Source: Candidatus Omnitrophota bacterium (GTDB taxonomy: Bacteria; Omnitrophota; Gorgyraeia; Gygaellales; Profunditerraquicolaceae). From it: a DNA stretch of 42,763 nt. The stretch's first letter is position 1. Every line of letters begins with the position of its first letter. The DNA lies in the NCBI GenBank assembly GCA_028715785.1, contig JAQURC010000009.1, forward strand, positions 19,539 to 62,301, in the 5' to 3' direction. Shown here piece after piece: positions 1-9,000 of the stretch. The notes below the pieces were generated by a model that was not told the DNA's origin, did not search any database, and saw only the letters and a list, made by a program, of their open reading frames with translations. Made by a program: the position numbers and the translations under genes.

Positions 1-2
1 CG

Positions 3-3000
3 GTAAAATTGGAATATTCCACCAATGCCTTTAGCGATGAATTGCAGACAGTAGTTATCGCTGCTTCGACTGATGCCACAGGAACGCCCGCAGGCACTTA
101 CAAATATACCTGGACTATTCCTGACGCCATATCTGCTACGGTAAGAGCAAGGATTACCAATAACGCCGATACTACCGTCAAAGATATTTCCGACGGAAAC
201 TTCAAAATTATCGGCAGTTTTATTCTTACCGCTCCCAACGGCGCGGAACAGTGGACCGTAGGGCAGTCCTATAGTATTACCTGGACTAAGACAGGTTCAA
301 TTACCAACGCCAAGATAGAATACTCGACTAACGGCGGCGCGACTTATCCCAACATAATCATTGCTTCAACACCCGCCGGCGGATTAAGCTATTCCTGGAC
401 AATACCCGATACTATATCCGCAACCGTAAAGGTAAAGATCTCCGATGCTTCCGATGCCACGGTATTCGATGAATCCAACGCTAATTTTACAATTTTGGGC
501 GGATTTACCGTAACCGCTCCCAACGGCGGCGAGGTCTGGACAGTGAATGAGTCCCGCAATATCACCTGGAATACCGCCGGCACTGTAGCTAACGTAAAGC
601 TTGAATATTCTACTGATGGAGGGGGCACTTATCCCAATGTTATTATTGCCACTACTCCTAATAATAACCTATATGCCTGGACGGTTCCGGATAATATCAC
701 CAATGGCGCCAGGATAAAAGTCTCGGATGCTTCCAATGCCAATGCCTTTGACACTTCCAATGCAAACTTTAAAATCCGCGGTTCATTGACCGTAACCGCG
801 CCCAACGGAGCTGAGGCTTGGCCGATAAACTCTACGCAAAACATCACCTGGAACAAAGTAGGCTCCATTACCAACGTAAAATTAGAATATTCCACCAATG
901 CCTTTAGCGATGAATTACAGACTTTTCTTATTACTGCCTCGATAAATGCAACCACCGGCACGCCTTATTCCTGGTTAATTCCGGATAAACCTTCGGCAAC
1001 TGTTAAAGTGCGTATCTCTGATGTCTCAGACTCTACGGTCTATGACTTATCTAACGCTAACTTTAGTATCAAAGGAAGTCTTTGGGTCACTTCACCCAAC
1101 GGCGGGGAGACCTGGGTAGTAGGCAATACCAATAATATTACCTGGACCAAATTTGGCTCCATTGCCAACGTGGAATTAAGGTATTCAACCGACGGAGGCA
1201 CAACCTATCCTGTAGGCAATATCATCATTGCTTCTACTCCTGCTTCTACCTTAACGTATTCCTGGACCATTCCGGATGCTATTAGTACTCAATTAAAAGT
1301 AAAGATTGCCGATGCCGGGGATGCTTCTGTTTTTGATGAATCCAACGCTAACTTTACCATCAAGGGTTCGGTTACGGTAACTTCACCCAACGGCGGGGAG
1401 ACCTGGATTGTCGGCGAAAACAGGAACATTACCTGGACCAGGACTGGTTCCTTCATTAATGTAAAATTGGAATATTCCACCAATGGTTTTACTGATGAAC
1501 TACAGACTACAGTAATCACTGCTTCTATCCTGGCAGCCCCTTTAACTTACGCCTGGACGGTGCCGGATGCCATTGGCACTAATCTAAAGGTAAGGATCTC
1601 CGATGCGGCCGATGCAACGGTTACCGATGTCTCTAACGGGACATTTACGATCAAGGGCGCCTTAACGCTTACCGCGCCCAACGGCGCTGAGACTTGGATT
1701 GTGGGCGAGTCAAGGAACATTACCTGGAACAGGACCGGTTCGATTGCCAATGTCAAGCTTGAATATTCAACTGATGCCGGTGTAAGCTACCCTAATGTGA
1801 TTACTGCCTCAACTTCCGCAGCTACCGGAACCTATGCCTGGACAATCCCGGATGTGATAGGCAATCAATTAAGGGTCAGAGTAACCGACGCTACCGATGC
1901 CACTGTTTTTGCTGCTTCCGCTGCCAACTTTACCGTCAAGGGTTCTTTAACCGTAACCGCGCCCAACGGCGGTGAAGCCTGGGTCGTCGGCACTTCACAA
2001 AACATCACCTGGGCCAAGACCGGGACCATATCTACGGTAAAATTGGAATATTCCACCAATGCCTTTAGCGATGAATTGCAGACAGTAGTTATCGCTGCTT
2101 CGACTGATGCCACAGGAACGCCCGCAGGCACTTACAAATATACCTGGACTATTCCTGACGCTATATCTTCTGCGGTAAAGGTAAGAATTTCAAATACCGC
2201 CGATGCGGCAGTCGTAGATAGATCGGATACGAATTTTAAAATTACAGGCAGCTTTACTTTGATTGCTCCCAACGGCGCAGAACAGTGGACCGTAGATACG
2301 GTCCAGACAATCAATTGGACAAGGACAGGCTCAGTCGCCAATGCCAAACTAGAATACTCCACCGACGGCGGCGCGACTTATCCCAACATAATCATTGCTT
2401 CAATACCCGCCGGCGGATTAAGCTATTCCTGGACAATACCCGATAGCGTATCTACAGCATGCAAAGTAAAGATTTCAGATGCTTCCGATGCTGGGGTTAA
2501 CGATGTTTCAAACGCAAATTTTGCCATACGCGGAGGTTTTGCCATAACCGCTCCCAACGGCGGGGAGGTCTGGACAGTAGGGACATCGCAAAATATTACC
2601 TGGACCACCACAGGTTCGGTTGCCAACGTAAAGTTGGAATATTCCACCGACGGCGGGATCGGGTATCCAAATATAATCGTTGTTTCTACGCCTAACACCG
2701 GAACTTACGGCTGGACAATCCCGGATGATATTTCTGCCACGCTCAAAGTGCGTATCAGCGACGTAAATAACAGCCAGGCATTAGATGTTTCAAACAATAA
2801 TTTTAAGATTCAGGGCGCGCTAGCCATTGCTGCGCCCAACGGCGCGGAACAATGGGAAGTAGCAACCTCTCAGAATATTACCTGGACAAGCACAGGCACA
2901 ATAGCCAACATAAAATTAGAATATTCCACCAACGGTTTTTTTGATGAGTTGCAAACCGTATTAATCACTGCTTCTGTTCCCAACGCAAATACCTATGCCT

Positions 3001-6000
3001 GGACGATACCCGATGCCATATCTTCAACCGTAAAGGTGCGCATTACCAATGTTGCCGATTCTACGGTGTATGATTTGTCAAATGCCAATTTTACGATTAA
3101 AGGTTCGGTGGTATTGACTGCGCCTAATGGAGGAGAGTCTTGGATTGTCGGCACAAGCTATAACATTACCTGGACAAGAACCGGTTCAATCGCCAACGTA
3201 AAGTTGGAATACTCCACCAACGGATTTAGCGATGAATTGCAGACAGTTTCTATTATTGCTTCCACTCCCGCCGCTTCATTAAGTTACGCCTGGACAGTTC
3301 CGGATGCCATAGGCAACATAGTGAAAGTCAGGATCACGGATGCTTCAAATGCTACGGTTACTGATGTTTCTAATGCAGATTTTTCGATAAAAGGCTCGCT
3401 TACTTTGACTGCTCCAAATGGCGCAGAGATTTGGAGGGTAGGAGAGAGCCGTAACATCGCCTGGACAAAGACCGGTTCTATTGCCAACGTGAAACTGGAA
3501 TATTCAACCGACGGCGGCGCAAGTTATCCTAACGTAATTATTTCCTCTAGCGATGCCACAACCGGAACCTATGCCTGGATAGTCCCCGATGCAATCGGAG
3601 CAGCTTTAAGAGTAAAAATAACCAATGTGGCGGATTCGGCGGTTTCGGATGTGTCTAATGCTAACTTTGAGATAAAAGGTTCGCTGATGTTAATTTCTCC
3701 CAATAGCGGAGAAGTTTGGAGTGTGGGCAGTATACAGCCTATTACCTGGTCAAAATCAGGAACAATCGCTGATGTTAAATTAGAGTATTCGACAGACGGG
3801 GGTGTAATATATCCCAATGTAATTATTGTTTCTACTCCTGCGGCAGCAGGCAGTTATTCCTGGACAATACCTGATAGTATTTCTACAAGCGTAAGAGTCA
3901 AGATCACCAGCATCGCCGATCCGGCGGTTTTTGATGCTTCCGATGCCAACTTTAAGATTGCCGGTTCGTTGACCCTTACCGCTCCCAACGGCGGCGAGGC
4001 TTGGATTGTCGGGTCGCCACAGAACATTACCTGGACAAAGACCGGCTCAATTGCCAACGTGAAACTGGAATATTCAACCGACGGCGGCGCAAGTTATCCT
4101 AATTTGATAGCTGCTTCAATAGACGCTGCCCTGGGGACTCCTTATGCCTGGACAATACCCGATGTACCTTCAACCGCTGTTCGTGTGAAAATTACCAATA
4201 CCGCGGACGCTACTATATTTGATGCATCGAATGCCGACTTTAGTATTAAAGGGGCATTTACCATAACTTCTCCCAACGGGGCGGAAACCTGGATAGTGGG
4301 AGAGAGCCGTAATATTACCTGGATAAAAACAGGCTCAATTGCCAATGCGAAATTAGAGTATTCTACCGATGGGGGAAGTAATTATCCTAACCTGATAACC
4401 GCGTCTGTTTCGGCGGCTTTATTAAGTTATGGCTGGACAGTGCCTGATGCGATCGGGGCAAGTTTAAAAGTAAAGATTACAGATGTCGCGGATGTTACGG
4501 TTAGCGATGCTTCAAATACAGATTTTACGATAAAAGGTTCTTTGACATTGACGTCTCCTAATGGCGGAGAAGTCTGGGTAGTGGGAGAGAATCGTAACAT
4601 CACCTGGACAAAGACCGGTTCTATTGCCAACGTGAAACTGGAATATTCAACCGACGGCGGCGCAAGTTATCCCAACGTAATTATTTCCTCTAGCGATGCC
4701 ACAACCGGAACCTATGCCTGGCCGGTTGCAGATGCCATTGGAACCACGCTTAAGGTAAAGATTACCAATGTTGCCGACGTTATGGTCAATGATGTTTCTA
4801 ATACAGATTTTGAAATAAAGGGCTCGCTTATTTTAACTGCGCCAAATGGCGCAGAAACCTGGATTGTCGGCAATAACAATAACATTACCTGGAGCCGCAC
4901 CGGTTCAATCGCCAATGTTAAACTGGAATACTCCGCCGACGGCGGTTTAAGCTATCCCAATGTAATTATTCTGTCTACTCCCGCGGCCGCCGGTAGTTAT
5001 TCCTGGACAGTCCCTGATGTGATCGGAACGACTTTAAGGGTAAAAATAACCAATGTGGCGGACGCAACCGTTTCAGATGCATCCAATGCGAACTTTAAGA
5101 TTGCCGGTTCATTTACGATAACCAGCCCCAATGGCTCTGAAGTCTGGATAGTGGGGGAGAGCCGTAATATCAGCTGGACAAAGACCGGTTCTATTGCTAA
5201 TGCAAAATTAGAGTATTCAACTGACGGAGGAGTAGCTTATCCAAACATGATTACCGCTTCAATCCCCGCTAATTTAGGCAGTTATACCTGGACTATTCCC
5301 GATAATATGTCTTCTACGGTTAAAGTAAGGATTTCCGATGTTACCGATCCAACGGTATTGGGTGCCTCCAATGCCAACTTTAAGATTACCGGGTCATTTA
5401 TAATAACCGCTCCCAACGGAGCAGAGAAATGGCCGATAGGTTCAACTCAGGCAATTACCTGGACAAAGACCGGTTCTATTCTTAATGCGAAATTGGAATA
5501 TTCTATCGATGGAGGGACTAGCTATCCGTATGTGATTATAGCCACTACGCCGGCAGCCAGCCTCAGTTATAACTGGACAGTGCCAAATACTCCCAGCATA
5601 ACCTGCCGGGTAAAAATATCCGATGTTTCCGATCCTACTGTTTTAAAAACTTCGAATGCGGATTTTAAAATTCACGGGGCATTTACTCTGACCAGCCCTA
5701 ATGGCGGAGAAGTCTGGGTAGTGGGAGAGACGCGTAATATCAGCTGGAATACTCTTGGTTCAATCGCCAATGTCAAATTAGAGTATTCTATTGATGGCGG
5801 CTCAACTTATCCCAACTCTATTGTTCTTACTACGCCGAATACAGGTTCATATTCTTGGACCATTCCCGATAATATCGGCACTACTTTAAGAGTAAGGATT
5901 ACCGATGTTACTGATCCCGATGCCACAGCTGTCTCTGCGGCTAATTTTAAGATAAGAGGAAACATTATTATTGGCGCTCCCAACGGCGGCGAGGCCTGGG

Positions 6001-9000
6001 TGGTCGGAACTCTGCAGAATATTACCTGGGCCAAAGTAGGGACCATAGCAAATGTAAAGATAGAGTATTCTACCGACGGCGGCACCACTTATCCTGTAGA
6101 AAACCTGATTGCCGCTTCTCTAGACGCATCTTTAGGGACCTATGCCTGGACAATTCCGGATGCTATTTCTACCACGGTAAAGGTAAAAATTACCAATACC
6201 GTGGATACCACGGTATTCGATGATTCCAATAATAACTTTATTATCCGCGGCGGTTTTACCTTGACCAGTCCAAATGGCGGTGAAAAATGGTCGGTAGGCA
6301 CATCCCGGACGATTACCTGGAATACTTTTGGTACTATTGCCAATGTCAAATTAGAGTATTCCACCGACGGCGGCGCAACATATCCTGTAGAAAACGTGAT
6401 TGTTGCTTCTACGCCTAATCTTGGTTCTTATAACTGGACAATTCCTAATAATATTTCCTCAGCCTGTAAAGTGCGTGTTTCTAATGCCGCCGACCCCGGA
6501 AGTTTTGATGTTTCCGACCTTAACTTTAAGATAATGGGCGGGTTTGGCGTTACTTTCCCCATTGGAGGAGAAGTTTTCGTGATCGGTTCCAGCCAGAATA
6601 TTACCTGGACCACAGCCGGAACAGTGGCTAATGTCAAATTAGAATATTCTACTAATGGCGGCACTAGTTATCCGAATATAATTACCGCTGCTATACCTAA
6701 TACTAATTCCTATACCTGGACGGTGCCGGATGCCATTTCTACTACTGTAAGGGTAAAAGTTTCCGATGCTGCGGATGTTGATGCTTTTGGCGCTTCTGCC
6801 GGGAACTTTAAGATAAGAGCCGGTTTTACCTTAACTAATCCCAGCGGCGGCCAGGCCTGGGTAGTGGCAAGCGCGCAGAATATCACCTGGACTACTTTTG
6901 GAACGGTAGATAATGTAAAATTGGAATATTCCACTGACTCCGGGGCTACTTATCCAAATATCATTATTGCTTTAGTGTTAAATAGCGGCACCTATGCCTG
7001 GACAATACCCGACGCCATTACTCCCGCGGCAAGAGTAAGGGTTTCTGATGTGAATGATTCTACTGCCATGGCTACTTCCACTACAAACTTTAAAATTCAG
7101 GGTTCTTTGACGATAACCGCGCCTGTCGGCGGGGAACAATGGACCGTGGGTTCGGTAAGGACGATTACTTGGGACAGGGTAGGTTCAATTCCTTTTGTAA
7201 AATTAGAATTCTCTACCGACGGTGGGACTCTTTACGCCCCTATTGTTGCCTCAACGGCTAACACCGGAAGTTATTCCTGGACCATACCGGATAATATCTC
7301 TACTACGGTTAAGGTGCGTGTTTCCGATGTTAATGATGCCACGGTAAACAGCGCTTCAGCCGCCAATTTTAAGATTCAGGCTGGTTTTACTATGATTGCT
7401 CCTAATGGCGGAGAGATTTGGCTGGTAGGAAGCAGTCAAAATATTACTTGGTCCACCCAGGGGACTGTGGGTTTTGTAAAGTTGGATTACTCTGTAGATG
7501 GAGGAGCAACATTCCCGGATATAATTACCACTTCCACTGCTAATACAGGCACATATTCCTGGACCGTCCCGGATAGCGTTTCCGGTTCTGTAAAGGTGCG
7601 GGTGAGTAATACGATGGATGCTACATCCTACGCTACTTCCAATGCTAACTTTAGGATCCGCACCACTTTTACTCTGACTTCTCCAAATGGCGGCCAGCAG
7701 TGGCTGGTAGGGGCCGTTCAGAATATCACCTGGAATACGGTGGGGACATTAGCGGGAGTGAAATTAGAGTATTCACGGGACGGTTTCTTAACCGATAAAC
7801 AGTCAATCGCTGCTTCTGCTGCGCCTACAGGAAGTTATGCCTGGACTATACCGGATGCAATCTCCAATACTGTGAGGGTGCGTGTATCCGATCCCAATGA
7901 TATAGGCGCATATAAGGATTCTAGTTCCGATTTTAGGATTACCGCCAGGTTTACGGTAACTGTGCCTAACGGCGCAGAAAAATGGGATGTGGGCAGCACG
8001 CAGGACATAACCTGGAGCTGGGCAGGGACGGTGCCTAATGTAAAATTGGAATATTCTACCAATGGAGGAGCGACATATCCCGATATAATAGCAGCTGCGG
8101 CTAATACAGGCTCTTACACCTGGGTGGTACCGGATACAATCAGCGCTCAATTTAAGATAAGAATCTCTGATTTGGCTGATGCTACTGCAAATGATGTCTC
8201 AGACGCCAATGCCAAAATAAGGGCTAAATTTACAGTAATTTCACCCAACGGCGGCGAAGTCTGGACCGTAGGCGCTTCTCAAAATATAACCTGGAGCACT
8301 GTCGGGACCGTTGCCAATGTGAAACTTGATTATTCGACGGATGGAGGCGCAACTTATCTCGGGGCAATAACAGCATCTACTGCTAATACAGGCACATATT
8401 CCTGGACCGTACCCGATGCTATTTCTACGGCCGTTAAAGTAAGGGTAATGAGCACTACCGATACGGATGCTTTTGACGCTTCCGATAATGATTTTAAGAT
8501 CCGCGGAGCATTAGCAATAACTTCTCCTAACGGAGGAGAGCTATGGCAGATTAATCTGAGCAATAATATAACCTGGAATACCACCGGAACAATTCCAACC
8601 GTAAAATTGGAATACTCTACGGACAGCGGCTCAACTTATCCGAACACAATTGTTGTTTCGGTTGCAAATACCAATACTTACGCCTGGCTTATACCTGATA
8701 ATCCTACAGCTTTTGCCCGTATACGTATAACCGATACGGCGGACGCGACGGTCTATAGTACCTCTGGTGCCAATTTCCGTATCCAGGGTTATTTTACGGT
8801 TACTTCTCCCAATGGAGGAGAAGCTTGGATTGTAGGAAGTGCGCAAAGCATAAACTGGAGCTGGGGCGGGACTATTCCTCTTGTTAAATTAAGTTACTCT
8901 ACGGATTCAGGAACAACTTTTCCTAATGTTATTAATGTTTCCGCGCCAAATGGCGCCGGCGGCGGCGGTAATTATTCTTACGCCTGGACGGTTCCCGATA

